Source of the DNA: Mucilaginibacter sp. SJ
Lineage (GTDB): Bacteria > Bacteroidota > Bacteroidia > Sphingobacteriales > Sphingobacteriaceae
DNA length: 64,000 nucleotides
Assembly (NCBI RefSeq): GCF_028993635.1
Contig: NZ_CP118631.1
Span: 310,001 to 374,000, forward strand
Direction: 5' to 3'
The translations under genes were made by a program, and so were the position numbers. Positions 18,496-27,949 of the stretch are shown here, piece after piece. The notes under the pieces are model-generated. The model worked only from the letters and a program-made list of their open reading frames with translations, did not search any database and was not told the origin of the DNA. How positions within the stretch are numbered: position 1 is the first letter of the stretch; every line of letters starts with the position of its first letter.

Positions 18496-19629
18496 ATGAA
18501 AATCTATATAAACAAATTTGAAATGATCACTGAAAGAATAGTATCCAACACGGAAACTGAAGGGCAGAAACTGAATTTACATTTGGGATTACCTCAGAGT
18601 ATACTTATTGATTCTGGCGTGAATACAGGTAAAGACCGCCTTGCACGGAAGCCTCTTTTCAACAATCAATATCCCGGCATTATCGGCAATTGCGCCGAAA
18701 TGCAAAAAGTGTATCGGCTGATGGCTATGGTTGCGCCAAGTAATTCGACAGTTTTACTGCTTGGGGAAACAGGTACCGGAAAGGAAGTTATAGCCAGGGG
18801 AATACATCAGTCATCGGGCAGGAAAAACAAGCCGATGGTAACCATAAATTGCGCGGCACTTCCGGCTAACCTTATCGAAAGCGAACTTTTCGGGCACGAA
18901 AGAGGATCATTTACAGGGGCGGCAGACCGAAGGATTGGCAAGTTTGAGCTGGCCCATCAGGGTACCATTTTCCTCGACGAGATTGGCGAACTTCCGCCGG
19001 AGTTGCAGGTAAAGTTATTACGTGTTATCCAGGAGCGGGAGTTTGAAAGAGTAGGGGGGAAAACAACTATGAAGGTTGATGTTAGGATCATTGCGGCTAC
19101 AAACCGCGACCTGGAGGCTGAAGTTGATGCAAACCGCTTTAGGGCCGACCTGTATTATCGCCTCAACGTTTTCCCAATAAGTTTACCCTCCTTGCGTGAC
19201 AGGCAGGAGGATATTGCCGAACTGGCAAATTTCTTCCTGGTTCGTTATTCCAAATTAACCGGCAAAAAAATTAATTTCATATCCAATAAGGTACTGCAGC
19301 AGCTTAAAAGTTATTCATGGCCTGGAAATGTGAGGCAGTTAGAACATTTAATTGAACGAAGTATCCTGCTATCAGACGATAGTGTATTAAGGCAGATCTG
19401 CTTGCCGAATACTACAGTGAAAAACCTCAACGATCAGGAGATTTTCAGGAATAAAACGCTTATAGATGTTGAACGGAGCCATATTATAGCTGTATTGAAA
19501 AAATGCAGTGGTAAAATTGCCGGTGAAGGGGGCGCTGCCGAATGGCTGGATGTACCACCAACTACGCTGCATGCCAAAATGAAAAAGCTTCATATCGTTA
19601 AGCAGGATTATTTTCAGCAAAAAGCATAA
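18496..19629 (+). CDS. Sigma-54 activator lacking a receiver domain
   Basis: About 377 residues; the ATG at 18496 is preferred to the adjacent GTG. The first 70 residues are a short, unrecognised leader with no receiver domain. The AAA+ domain (about 75-300) has Walker A GETGTGKE, Walker B region [12 protein letters not shown] and a sigma-54 loop reading GSFTGA in place of GAFTGA. The Fis-type HTH ends the protein ([25 protein letters not shown]). It closely parallels the AAA and HTH parts of the full-length regulator encoded divergently, including the PPTTLH(S/A)KMK ending, so it is a paralogue that lacks the phospho-switch. It may be constitutive, or act by mixing with the other protein. 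Kinase 2 lies about 100 bp downstream. Confidence 0.9.
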   Translation: MKIYINKFEMITERIVSNTETEGQKLNLHLGLPQSILIDSGVNTGKDRLARKPLFNNQYPGIIGNCAEMQKVYRLMAMVAPSNSTVLLLGETGTGKEVIARGIHQSSGRKNKPMVTINCAALPANLIESELFGHERGSFTGAADRRIGKFELAHQGTIFLDEIGELPPELQVKLLRVIQEREFERVGGKTTMKVDVRIIAATNRDLEAEVDANRFRADLYYRLNVFPISLPSLRDRQEDIAELANFFLVRYSKLTGKKINFISNKVLQQLKSYSWPGNVRQLEHLIERSILLSDDSVLRQICLPNTTVKNLNDQEIFRNKTLIDVERSHIIAVLKKCSGKIAGEGGAAEWLDVPPTTLHAKMKKLHIVKQDYFQQKA

Positions 19630-19727
19630 ACATAAGTTTGGGGATTGCCTGCTTCGATCATGAAAAATATCTACTTTTAATGCTAAACTTCTGTTTCGGC
19701 TAAACGCCGCGATTATAGTATATTTTC

Positions 19728-22085
19728 ATGATTCGTTCACTGATACGATATTGTTTCATTCCGTTATCATTTTGCTGTATATCACTATCAGCTTATGCCC
19801 AGGATTTTAAAACTTTAACAACTGAACTCAACAAAACCAAACAGGATACCAACCGGGCTGTGGCGCTTATAAAATTAGGGAGATATTTTAAAGACAAGCC
19901 TGTTTGGGATCCTAAAAACCTTGATACAGCCCGTTCTTATTTCAATGCGGCAATAACATTAAGCCAGGCAATCGGATCGGCCGATTTTTTGCACCACGCG
20001 TTATTTGAAAAAGCACTCACTTTTATTATACAGGAAGATTTTAAAAATGCTGATTCGCTATTTAATCAAATAACCGGCTATTACCATAAAACCGGTGACT
20101 ATTTAAAGGAAGCTGAATACTGGACACTGTATGGAAACAACCTGTCATTTAATGATAAGCGTCTGCTTTCCACCCGTTCAAAATGTTATGAAAAGGCGTA
20201 TGCGCTTTATAAAAAAGGAACGGACCGCCTTAAGATAGCTGATGCGCTTGGCAAAATTGCGGATGCCGACCTTAACGAGGGGCGGTTTGATAAGGCGGAA
20301 AAAGAGCTGTTAAGCGTAATACAGGAGTATAAGGCTATAAAATTTATAAGGATCTATTACGGTTATTACCTTTTGGCCGAAGTATACTCACGTAAAGATC
20401 AGCTTCAAAAAGAATTGCTTACCCGTATTGAATGCATAAACAGTTGCGATGCCGACGTGCATAGAAGCGACTATGATGCCTCTTTTTTTAATATTGCGGT
20501 AGCACTATCGTACAGGAAGAACAACAAGGACAGTGTAGCATTACCATATTTTATAAAAGGAGCCGAATTAGCGCTTAAAATAAGAAATCAGAATTACTAT
20601 TACAGTGCTATTGACGGGGCTATCGGTTGTTGTATAACATTAAAAAAATATCACACTGCCCTTGCTTATTTAAATAATACGCCGAAAAAATTTCCGGGCC
20701 CAACCCTCAAAGAACAAAGCAAGTATATAGCAAGAAAAATGCAGCTGTACAATTTCCTTAAACGGAATGTGGAGGCAGAAAAACAGGTGCCGGCATTTAG
20801 AAAGGTGTTTGAGAAGTTATATGGTACCCTTAACGATGATCCGCTGTTTTATGCGGTAGACAAGTTTGTTGAAAATTATGACCCGCTTCCTCAACATTTT
20901 ATCCAAACAAAACAATGGGCAAAATTATCAGATGAGTTAAAGTATCTCCAAACGCTTCCCTCAAAAAGATTATTAACCCCTTCCCGGATAATTATTTCCG
21001 GATATAAGTATAAAGTTGATTCGGCAGGCGGGAATTTTGATACCGCGTTAAAGGAATTTCAATATATGAGGCGCATGCAGGATTCGCTCACCAATGCCGC
21101 CACGGTTAAACAAATTAACGAATTAGAGGCCAATTATAATTCGATTAAAAAAGACAAAACCATTCACGCGCTTAATAATAATGCCCAGATACAAAAAGAT
21201 AAGCTGGAAAAAGCTAACCGGCAAAGAAATATTACGCTTGCCGCAGTACTTATTTCTGTAGTATTTGCAGTTATAATATATATTGCCTATCGCGCCAAAC
21301 AACGCAGCAATGTACGTTTGCAAGCCAAGCAGCAAGAGATTGACAGGCAAAATCATAAATTATCGGCCTTGCTTTCAGAAAAGGAAAAACTGCTTACCGA
21401 TAAGGATGGTTTATTGAAAAGGCAAGAGGACCTGATCACTGAAAAAGAATGGCTGCTCCGGGAGGTACATCACCGGGTTAAGAACAACCTGCAAATAGTG
21501 ATGAGCTTGTTGTATACACAATCGGCTTATCTGCAAAATACCGATGCAATTGAGGCTATACAGGACAGTCGGAACAGGGTACAGGCCATTTCTATTATAC
21601 ATCAAAAGCTCTATAATAAAAGTAATGTTGCCACTATTATAATGGCCGATTATATTAATGACCTGGCACGGTACCTTAATACCTGCTATGATTGTAACCG
21701 ACGAAGAATTAAATTCAGGGAGGAACTGGATGTCGTAAACCTGGATATATCACAGGCCGTGCCAATGGGACTCATATTGAACGAAGCCATTACCAACAGT
21801 ATTAAATATGCATTTGATCAGGAGGGCGGGGAGATTTTTATTAAAGCGCGGTTGTCATCTAAAGATACAGTTACACTAAGCGTTACAGACAATGGCAAGG
21901 GTCTGCCTCCCGATTTCAAACTGTCTGAGACATCCTCCCTGGGCATGGAAATGATGAAAGCCCTTAGTAAACAGTTGGGGGGCAGTTTTGATATAAAAAG
22001 CGAACGCGGGGTAATTATGACTATACAGTTCAAAATCGAAAATTCCTCTGCTGTAATACCTGGCAGTGAGGATTCGCTATTGTGA
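19728..22085 (+). CDS. TPR-containing sensor histidine kinase, HisKA_2 type (copy 2)
   Basis: 785 residues, same plan as copy 1: signal peptide (cleaved near AYAQ), periplasmic TPR-like region, membrane helix about 504-523 (ITLAAVLISVVFAVIIYIAY), coiled coil, HisKA_2 with REVHHRVKNNLQ (His581/582) and HATPase with LNEAITNSIKYAF, DNGKGLP and SLGMEMMKALSKQLGG. The kinase half is nearly identical to copy 1, while the periplasmic half has diverged. This suggests different signals feeding one regulatory output. It probably forms an operon with the receiver-less activator about 100 bp upstream. That activator has no phospho-acceptor, so phosphotransfer from this kinase may go to the full-length regulator on the other strand. 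Confidence 0.92.
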   Translation: MIRSLIRYCFIPLSFCCISLSAYAQDFKTLTTELNKTKQDTNRAVALIKLGRYFKDKPVWDPKNLDTARSYFNAAITLSQAIGSADFLHHALFEKALTFIIQEDFKNADSLFNQITGYYHKTGDYLKEAEYWTLYGNNLSFNDKRLLSTRSKCYEKAYALYKKGTDRLKIADALGKIADADLNEGRFDKAEKELLSVIQEYKAIKFIRIYYGYYLLAEVYSRKDQLQKELLTRIECINSCDADVHRSDYDASFFNIAVALSYRKNNKDSVALPYFIKGAELALKIRNQNYYYSAIDGAIGCCITLKKYHTALAYLNNTPKKFPGPTLKEQSKYIARKMQLYNFLKRNVEAEKQVPAFRKVFEKLYGTLNDDPLFYAVDKFVENYDPLPQHFIQTKQWAKLSDELKYLQTLPSKRLLTPSRIIISGYKYKVDSAGGNFDTALKEFQYMRRMQDSLTNAATVKQINELEANYNSIKKDKTIHALNNNAQIQKDKLEKANRQRNITLAAVLISVVFAVIIYIAYRAKQRSNVRLQAKQQEIDRQNHKLSALLSEKEKLLTDKDGLLKRQEDLITEKEWLLREVHHRVKNNLQIVMSLLYTQSAYLQNTDAIEAIQDSRNRVQAISIIHQKLYNKSNVATIIMADYINDLARYLNTCYDCNRRRIKFREELDVVNLDISQAVPMGLILNEAITNSIKYAFDQEGGEIFIKARLSSKDTVTLSVTDNGKGLPPDFKLSETSSLGMEMMKALSKQLGGSFDIKSERGVIMTIQFKIENSSAVIPGSEDSLL

Positions 22086-22264
22086 AATTTTGTTTTGCAG
22101 CAATTACCGTTTCTTTCAAATGTTCAATTAATTTCCATATCTTACTTCCGGGCGACGTACCCTGGACCCCCTCCTGGTTGCCCTCTGGACCAGTTTAAGC
22201 CCCTTTTTTCAGCATAATTTTGCCTTACAAACTCAATAACGGGTTTGGGTATAATTATTCTATT

Positions 22265-22693
22265 ATGAAAAAAATAAGTTTAACCTTGTTGGCGTTTTGT
22301 GCTGCTTTAGGTGTCAATGCCCAGGCAAAAAAGGACCCCAAGTGTGCAAATGTGAATGTTACACAGTATGAACCTGAAGTTATTTTTAAAAGGATCATTA
22401 CCACGCCGCAAATTAAAAGCCAGGAAGTTAAAATGGTCATCGTGCGGTTTGCACCCGGTGAAATATCCGGGGCCCACAGGCACCCGATCCCTACTATCGC
22501 TTATGTATTACAAGGAAGCATCTCTTCAACATTTAACGGTAAAACTCATATTTATAAACAGGGTGAGGCGTTTTGGGAAGACCCTAATGGTTTGCACGCT
22601 GAAAGCAAGAACATGAGCAAAACCGAAGAGGCTAAATTGCTGGTTTATTTCATCGGCCCTAAAGAATTACCGTTTATAACCGCTGCAAAATAA
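22265..22693 (+). CDS. Secreted cupin-domain protein
   Basis: 142-residue small cupin. The ATG giving MKKISLTLLAF is chosen because it starts a signal peptide directly (cleavage near NAQA); the frame opens earlier only with a TTG. Cupin motif 1 is seen in RFAPGEISGAHRHPIPTIAYVLQG with metal-ligand His residues, and motif 2 in KQGEAFWEDPNGLHAESKN. Substrate and reaction are unknown. Proteins of this type often sit with oxidoreductases. Here a NAD(P)-binding protein follows on the same strand about 90 bp away, so they may be co-transcribed. Confidence 0.85.
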   Translation: MKKISLTLLAFCAALGVNAQAKKDPKCANVNVTQYEPEVIFKRIITTPQIKSQEVKMVIVRFAPGEISGAHRHPIPTIAYVLQGSISSTFNGKTHIYKQGEAFWEDPNGLHAESKNMSKTEEAKLLVYFIGPKELPFITAAK

Positions 22694-22782
22694 ACATTGA
22701 TTAAACGCCATCGATCAATAACTCTGAATCTCAATAAATAAAAAATATAAAACGGCCGGTAACGGCCATAAAAACATAAATT

Positions 22783-23538
22783 ATGAAAATAGTAGTAATA
22801 GGAGGCAGCGGGCTGATAGGCTCGCAGGTTGTAAATAAACTTACAGAACAGGGGCATGAAGTTATAGCGGCTTCGCCGGCAACCGGTGTAAATACAATAA
22901 CCGGCGAGGGTGTTGCTGAAGTTTTAAACAGAGCAGATGTTGTAGTAGATGTTGCAAATTCCCCTTCGTTTGAAGATGCCGCGGTAATGGAATTTTTCAA
23001 AACATCGGGCAAAAACCTTCTTGCTGCCGAAATTGCAGCAGGAGTTAAGCATCACCTGGCATTATCAGTTGTCGGGACAGATCGCTTACAGGATAGCGGA
23101 TATTTCCGCGCTAAACAGGCGCAGGAGGATTTGATCAAAGCATCTGGTGTTCCCTATTCAATTATACACTCCACCCAGTTTTTTGAATTTTTGAGCGGGA
23201 TAGCTAACGCGGCAACAGAGGGAGATACCGTCCGCCTGTCGCCTGCTCATATTCAACCTATCGCATCTGCAGATGTGGCCACAGCGGTTGCTAAAGTTGC
23301 TTTGATGGAGCCCCTTAATAAAATTGTTGAAATAGCCGGCCCGGATAAGTTCAACCTGTCAGATCTTGTGCAGATGTATTTGACTAAAAATGGCGATCCC
23401 CGTAAAGTTGTTGCCGATGTACATGCAAGTTATTATGGGGTAGAATTGAATGATAGCATGCTGGTACCAGGCAGCGATGCTAAGATCTTCAATACCAATT
23501 TCGAAAATTGGTATCTGAACCAGCCTAAAAAGGCATAG
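22783..23538 (+). CDS. NAD(P)-binding Rossmann-fold protein, NmrA/atypical SDR type
   Basis: 251 residues. The N-terminal dinucleotide loop is IGGSGLIGSQVV (residues 6-17). The fold continues with VVVDVANSP, LALSVVGTD and YFRAKQAQEDLIKASGVPYSIIHSTQFFEF, the pattern of NmrA-like or quinone-oxidoreductase-2-like atypical short-chain dehydrogenases. The classical YxxxK is replaced by YFRAK. It probably binds NAD(P)H in the cytoplasm; the substrate is unknown. A strong rho-independent terminator lies 30 bp downstream. Confidence 0.87.
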   Translation: MKIVVIGGSGLIGSQVVNKLTEQGHEVIAASPATGVNTITGEGVAEVLNRADVVVDVANSPSFEDAAVMEFFKTSGKNLLAAEIAAGVKHHLALSVVGTDRLQDSGYFRAKQAQEDLIKASGVPYSIIHSTQFFEFLSGIANAATEGDTVRLSPAHIQPIASADVATAVAKVALMEPLNKIVEIAGPDKFNLSDLVQMYLTKNGDPRKVVADVHASYYGVELNDSMLVPGSDAKIFNTNFENWYLNQPKKA

Positions 23539-23567
23539 TTCATCTTTTTCTGTTTTATGGTTTGGAT

Positions 23568-23599
23568 GCCCGTCATTATCAAAGTGACGGGCGTTTTTT
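23568..23599 (+). terminator. Rho-independent terminator
   Basis: Stem GCCCGTCA (23568-23575) / TGACGGGC (23585-23592), 9-nt loop, followed by GTTTTTTA. It ends the cupin/NAD(P)-binding transcript. Confidence 0.85.
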
Positions 23600-23804
23600 A
23601 TGGCAAAATATCCACTTTATATAGTGTAAGATAACTCAGAGCACCAAATATGGAGTGGTTTAACAGTGTTTATTGTTGTAATGTATTGGTAGTTAGGTTT
23701 TTATAAAATGGCATGTGTGTTGCAAAAAACAAAGGCCTGCCTTGGCAAATATTTGAATGGGTTTTTCAAAGCGGGTGGCAGATCAATTTAATTACAAAAA
23801 TAAC

Positions 23805-25274
23805 ATGCTTCCTTACCATAACCTGATTGTCATCGATAAACGAAACCAACTCCCTGTTTACAGGCAAATTACCAATCGCCTGATCAGCCTTATAAAGGAG
23901 GGTTTAATTCCGCCAGGAACATTTTTTCCCGGTACCCGGCAAATGGCCGAATTTATCACCGTTAACCGTAAAACAATTATCAACGCTTACGAAGAGCTGA
24001 TGACGGAAGATTGGATAGAACCGGTGGATAGGAAGGGCTATAGGGTAACACCCAAACTACCTGTAATTAAACCAAGGTCGTTTCAACCTCGCAACTCTTT
24101 TTCGCCTCTGGATAATATTTGCTCAATAAACCTTGCCTTGCAAGGTGTATTGCAACCAGAGCACCGGGCAACCAAAAGTTCGGATATTGTTGTTAACGAT
24201 GGTTTTCCGGATCCGGAGCTTGCTCCGTTTTATGAGATCAGTAAAGTTTACCGGGATAAGGCCACCAGTTCGAGAATTAAACAGTTGATGTGTTTGAGGG
24301 ACCAGGGTGGCCTTCCGCTGCTCAAAGAAGCAACCGCTTTATTTTTAAACGAAACCAGGGGGGTAAATATCAGGAAGGACGACCTGGTAATTACGCGCGG
24401 CGCGCAAATGGCTATTTACATAGCGGCTACAGTATTACTTACCAAAGGCGATCATGTAGTGGTAACCGAACCTAACTATCTTTATGCCGACCAGATCATT
24501 GAAAACGCTGGTGCCCGCATCTCAAAAATAGGAGTTGATGAGGAGGGGCCGGACCTGGGGCAACTGGAGCAGATCCTTAAAAAGTCGCCGGTAAAAATGC
24601 TTTATATAGTTCCTCATCTGCATCATCCTACCACCATAACAATGTCGGCCAGGAGAAGGCAGCATTTGCTTCAATTAATTGAACAGTATGGATTTTATGT
24701 AATTGAAGATGATTACGGCTACGATTTCCATTACACCAATAATCCTATCCTTCCGTTGGCCAGCGCCCCTCATGGCGGTAAAATAATTTATATAGGATCG
24801 TTTACAAAGTTGCTTGCCCCGTCAATAAGGGTAGGTTACATGATAGCTGCGCCCGAAATCGTAAAAAAAGCAATCGATCTAAAACGTTTGATTGATTTGA
24901 GAGGGGATACCTTTATTGAATTTATGCTGGCGCAGATGATCATCAACGGCGATCTGATTCGGCATATTAACCGGTCGAACAAGCTATACGCGCGGCGTTG
25001 TGATTTTATTTGCGATCTGCTTACCAAAAAATTATCGCATGCTGTTGATTTTACCCGGCCGCTTGGCGGGATGGCTATTTGGCTTAGGTTTAAGCAGGAA
25101 TATCCTGTAAATAAAATAATTAACGATGCCGCCCATGCCGGGCTTCGTATGATCGGTATGTCGTTCAGGCTTCCTGGTAACCTGAACGATAACGGGATCC
25201 GGTTTGGGTTTGCCTCGCTCTCTGAAGAGGAGGTTTCAAAAGCTGTGGATATCCTGACTAAGTTAACTTCTTGA
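23805..25274 (+). CDS. MocR-type (GntR wHTH plus aminotransferase) transcriptional regulator
   Basis: About 489 residues from the ATG giving MLPYHNLIV; an in-frame ATG 48 bp upstream is possible but adds residues not expected before the wing-helix. The GntR winged helix is at about 10-80 (PVYRQITNRLISLIKEGLIPPG, then FITVNRKTIINAYEEL). It is fused to a fold-type I aminotransferase-like domain with the PLP lysine region IYIGSFTKLLAPSIRVGYM and YVIEDDYGYDFHY. MocR proteins such as PdxR use PLP as ligand and often act on adjacent genes. The AhpD-like gene is convergent and the cupin/SDR pair is upstream; either could be the target, but nothing in the sequence decides this. Confidence 0.92.
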   Translation: MLPYHNLIVIDKRNQLPVYRQITNRLISLIKEGLIPPGTFFPGTRQMAEFITVNRKTIINAYEELMTEDWIEPVDRKGYRVTPKLPVIKPRSFQPRNSFSPLDNICSINLALQGVLQPEHRATKSSDIVVNDGFPDPELAPFYEISKVYRDKATSSRIKQLMCLRDQGGLPLLKEATALFLNETRGVNIRKDDLVITRGAQMAIYIAATVLLTKGDHVVVTEPNYLYADQIIENAGARISKIGVDEEGPDLGQLEQILKKSPVKMLYIVPHLHHPTTITMSARRRQHLLQLIEQYGFYVIEDDYGYDFHYTNNPILPLASAPHGGKIIYIGSFTKLLAPSIRVGYMIAAPEIVKKAIDLKRLIDLRGDTFIEFMLAQMIINGDLIRHINRSNKLYARRCDFICDLLTKKLSHAVDFTRPLGGMAIWLRFKQEYPVNKIINDAAHAGLRMIGMSFRLPGNLNDNGIRFGFASLSEEEVSKAVDILTKLTS

Positions 25275-25314
25275 TTTTGAATTGCAATTACGGATAAAGT
25301 ATCCGGTGTTACTG

Positions 25315-25359
25315 TTAAAATCAGATGCATACCGCTATGAGCGGCGCACCTGATTTTAA
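25315..25359. terminator. Long hairpin downstream of the MocR gene
   Basis: Outer arms TTAAAATCAG (25315-25324) and CTGATTTTAA (25350-25359) with inner stems TGC/GCA and CCGCT/AGCGG. A/T-rich ends on both sides make it a likely bidirectional terminator 40 bp after the MocR stop. Confidence 0.65.
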
Positions 25360-25422
25360 GCTGGCTTGAATGATAGTTCCATTTTTATAAATTGAAAAAC
25401 CCCATTGGCCGTTTGCGTAAAA

Positions 25423-25457
25423 TTTACATAGACCGGTAATGCCCCGGCCTATGTAAA
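25423..25457 (-). terminator. Terminator of the AhpD-like gene
   Basis: Arms TTTACATAG and CTATGTAAA with an inner CCGG/CCGG stem. On the minus strand the stem is followed by a T-rich tract, 8 bp after the AhpD-like stop. A second hairpin lies 60 bp away for the opposite strand. Confidence 0.7.
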
Positions 25458-25464
25458 AAAACAA

Positions 25465-25917
25465 TCAACCAAACTGACCAACCTGATAGCTGCCTGCAAT
25501 TTGGGGGAAAGAAAGGTTGAACCTGTTCCAGGTGTTAATAGTTGTAACTGCAAGTGTGAGATCAATCAGTTCTTCTTCGGTAAAATGAGGTTTTACACGT
25601 TCGTAAACGCTGTCGGGCACGTCGCATTTAGTTACGGCCTCGGCCCAGCCCAGGGCTGCACGTTCACGGTCGGTAAAATAAGGTGTCTCACGCCATGCGC
25701 TGATACCGTAAAGCCTTTGCTCGGTTTCGCCATGTGCACGGGCATCTTTGGAGTGCATATCCAGGCAGTATGCACAACCGTTCATTTGAGATACCCTAAA
25801 GAATACCAATTCTTGCAGAGGTATTTCTATTGTTGAGTGTTTTAAATAAGCTCCCGTCTGAAACAGGGATTTCAGGGCGTTTTGCCCTTTGCCAAATAGA
25901 TTAACTCTTTGTTCCAT
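25465..25917 (-). CDS. Carboxymuconolactone decarboxylase / AhpD-family protein
   Basis: 150 residues. It carries the alkylhydroperoxidase-D signature CAYCLDMH (Cys48, Cys51, His55), the redox pair and proton-relay histidine of the AhpD core. The flanks (LVFFRVSQMNGCAYC, ALGWAEAVTK, NTWNRFNLSF) fit the single-domain CMD subgroup, which usually detoxifies peroxides or has unknown substrates. It lies 23 bp after the degenerate PfkB-like gene on the same strand, so the two probably share a transcript, and it converges with the MocR regulator. Peroxidase function is inferred from the family. Confidence 0.92.
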   Translation of the reverse strand: MEQRVNLFGKGQNALKSLFQTGAYLKHSTIEIPLQELVFFRVSQMNGCAYCLDMHSKDARAHGETEQRLYGISAWRETPYFTDRERAALGWAEAVTKCDVPDSVYERVKPHFTEEELIDLTLAVTTINTWNRFNLSFPQIAGSYQVGQFG

Positions 25918-25940
25918 TGATAATTAAATTAAATTGTTAT

Positions 25941-27011
25941 TTATTCGTAAAGGTGTAAGCTTTCGGGTTTTTGGAGGTCGTTGATCCAGTTCCGGATATA
26001 CAGTAAAAGGCCTTGCTGATCTGGTTTTGTATTTGATTCGCCACAGCAGCCAAATACAATAAGGCCGAGAGCGATGCAGTGGGCGATATCAAGATGTTTT
26101 AATAAACCAATGCTGAAGCCGGCTATGAAGTTTTGCCTGGCATCCGCGCCGATCTCAATATGATGCTCAACTTTTTTTCGGCTAAGGACAAATTGCTGGT
26201 TGCGGGAGAATAGTATTGCATTATCGGCCGAGTAGATCAACAGGCGGCTAACATCCATAGTCCTGAAAATGGAAAAGTATTTTTTGTTGAGGTCGGATGG
26301 AGTTTGACCATCTACCGGCGTATCGGGATTTACGCCGTTCAATACCATCCACAACTTCATTGCCTCAGTTGCATCAAGTGCGAAGGTTACCTGACCATGG
26401 TGCGAAAATTCGCTTATGAGATCGATCGCTTCGTCTACCTGGAACGAAAGTTTATTTCCGGGATCACCGAGGTAAAAGATAAATTCAAGGTCTTTTTTAT
26501 CCAGCGGCCTGATCACATCGGCCAACAAACCATTCCAAAGGTTGGATGCACCGGTAATAGCCGCCCAATCGTCAAATGCTATCGTTCGGCAATTGCTAAA
26601 CAGTGAGCGAAGTTCCGCGATAACGGTTTCATTCTTAAAAAACGTCCATAAGTATTGTTCAACCTGCGCAGGTGGTAATGTTACCGATAACTTTAAAAGC
26701 GCGGTGAAATCATGACTTGCATTTAAGGTTATGCTACGCACACCCAAAAGTTTCAGAATTTCGGGAAGCGGTGCTTCGGTAACTCCCAGTTTATTTATCC
26801 TTAAACCGGATGAAAATTGATTTAAGTTTTCGTCTATAAGTGTGAGGTAAATATTTTCCGAAAGCAAACCGCTTTCCACAATCTGTAAAAGATTGGTTAA
26901 AACAGGTGCCGTATTTTTAATTTCCATGTTCAATGTTTCCATCTTCAAATTGTTTTTAGGTGCATTAATTTGTGTTTCCGTGCTAAAAAGGGTATATCCT
27001 TTCATCATCAT
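25941..27011 (-). CDS. Divergent PfkB/ribokinase-like protein, probably degenerate
   Basis: About 356 residues from the first ATG (a GTG lies two codons upstream; another candidate ATG is at 26942). By eye it follows a PfkB-like carbohydrate kinase family: FDDWAAITGASNLWNGLLADV corresponds to the 'NWT..IW..LL' segment, IFYLGDPGNKLS to the 'F.DLADP.KRS' strand, and FALDATEAMKLWMVLNG to the nucleotide-side helix. The C-terminal anion-hole/catalytic loop, normally TGAGDxFxAGF, reads GADARQNFIAGFSIGLLKHLD near residue 290. The GAGD motif is thus altered with two extra residues, so catalysis is doubtful. No sugar-kinase pathway genes are near; it precedes the AhpD-like gene. The family call is my inference from motif order, and a plain hypothetical protein is the alternative. 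Confidence 0.5.
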   Translation of the reverse strand: MMMKGYTLFSTETQINAPKNNLKMETLNMEIKNTAPVLTNLLQIVESGLLSENIYLTLIDENLNQFSSGLRINKLGVTEAPLPEILKLLGVRSITLNASHDFTALLKLSVTLPPAQVEQYLWTFFKNETVIAELRSLFSNCRTIAFDDWAAITGASNLWNGLLADVIRPLDKKDLEFIFYLGDPGNKLSFQVDEAIDLISEFSHHGQVTFALDATEAMKLWMVLNGVNPDTPVDGQTPSDLNKKYFSIFRTMDVSRLLIYSADNAILFSRNQQFVLSRKKVEHHIEIGADARQNFIAGFSIGLLKHLDIAHCIALGLIVFGCCGESNTKPDQQGLLLYIRNWINDLQKPESLHLYE

Positions 27012-27301
27012 CACCACTATTGGTAGCGTAATTCTGAATTTAGAGCCTTTTCATTTGTGTAAATGCGTGCACTTAGCAGATGTTTATTTGCTGCCTGCTT
27101 TCAGGTACCGTGCTTAGGCGCGATTTTGATATGATTACATACTGGCATATTTTGACGTTCCCAACCAGTTGCAACCGGGAAGCCGGGGGCAAAATTGTTA
27201 ACTGTTCACACACTAATTGGCTTATAATAAAGCCCCAACCGATCCTTTCGGTTCCAGGTAAGGGCGTGTTAACGTTTTTGAGGAGGGTATAATCGGTTGC
27301 T

Positions 27302-27475
27302 TTATTCATCCTGCAATGGCTGTTCAACCATCCGTAAAGAGTCATCCATATATTCGCCTCCTTCACTAAAACTTTCTTCATTTGGATCATAATCTTCTGA
27401 TGGCATTTCTCCGGATTGATCGCTTTTTTTGTGAGGATCGCTATGCGATCCGAATAACCAGTTTTCCATATTCAT
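27302..27475 (-). CDS. Small acidic hypothetical protein
   Basis: 57 residues from the ATG giving MNMENWLFGSH; an in-frame TTG would add 21 residues. The protein is rich in Asp, Glu, Ser and Pro (EDYDPNEESFSEGGEY) with no domain I recognise, and is probably disordered. An upstream 14-mer TACACCTTATTTCG at 27635-27648 is shared with the region upstream of the NTF2-like gene, which supports a real, co-regulated gene. It could still be a spurious frame. Confidence 0.4.
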   Translation of the reverse strand: MNMENWLFGSHSDPHKKSDQSGEMPSEDYDPNEESFSEGGEYMDDSLRMVEQPLQDE

Positions 27476-27538
27476 TTTTTTGTTTAACCTGTTGCGCGCC
27501 TGATTTATCGCCCGGTCCAGACCTATATTGCTGTGCAA

Positions 27539-27949
27539 AATCGTTGGCGAGGCGGCTTTTTAGCTTTTACAAGCGTTATGCCATTGAGTAATTGATTGAT
27601 TTTTAGCTGGTTGTTGTTTTGGTGGAATTTTAATTACACCTTATTTCGCCGAACAAGCCGTTGATACACCAAATACAGAGCCTTTTCAGGTGACAACGTA
27701 GACTGGCAGAAACAAATTGGAGGCGCGAGGCCTTTTTTGAATACAGGAGGTGGGGGTTAAACTTAATGCATTTTTAATGTTCAATAAAAAGCTATCCGGA
27801 TTGAAAGGTATATCCTGAAACAGAAACAACCACATAAACAGAGCAATGCTTTTTATGTGGTTGTTAAATCGGTTGAGCTAATAGGGGGTAATAGCCCATG
27901 CCAATAAAAATTAGAAATACCGTGGAAGGCTAACGCAGTTTTAAAATTT
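27539..27949. other. Intergenic region with a strong terminator and a shared upstream motif
   Basis: No gene supported. It contains the 14-mer TACACCTTATTTCG (27635-27648), repeated at 28480-28493, and the hairpin at 27825-27865. Otherwise AT-rich sequence without recognisable features. Confidence 0.5.
27825..27865. terminator. Bidirectional hairpin terminator downstream of the NTF2-like gene
   Basis: Perfect 14-bp arms AACAACCACATAAA (27825-27838) and TTTATGTGGTTGTT (27852-27865) with a 13-nt loop. On the minus strand it is followed by a T-rich stretch, 85 bp after the NTF2-like stop. Confidence 0.75.

Noticed and set aside
22754..22767. Small hairpin GGCCG/CGGCC before the NAD(P)-binding protein gene
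   Set aside because: Only 5 bp, no T-run and close to the start codon; not enough to call a terminator or regulator.
27073..27390. 105-codon minus-strand frame overlapping the small acidic gene
   Set aside because: Composition lacks protein character and it overlaps a better small candidate; left uncalled.
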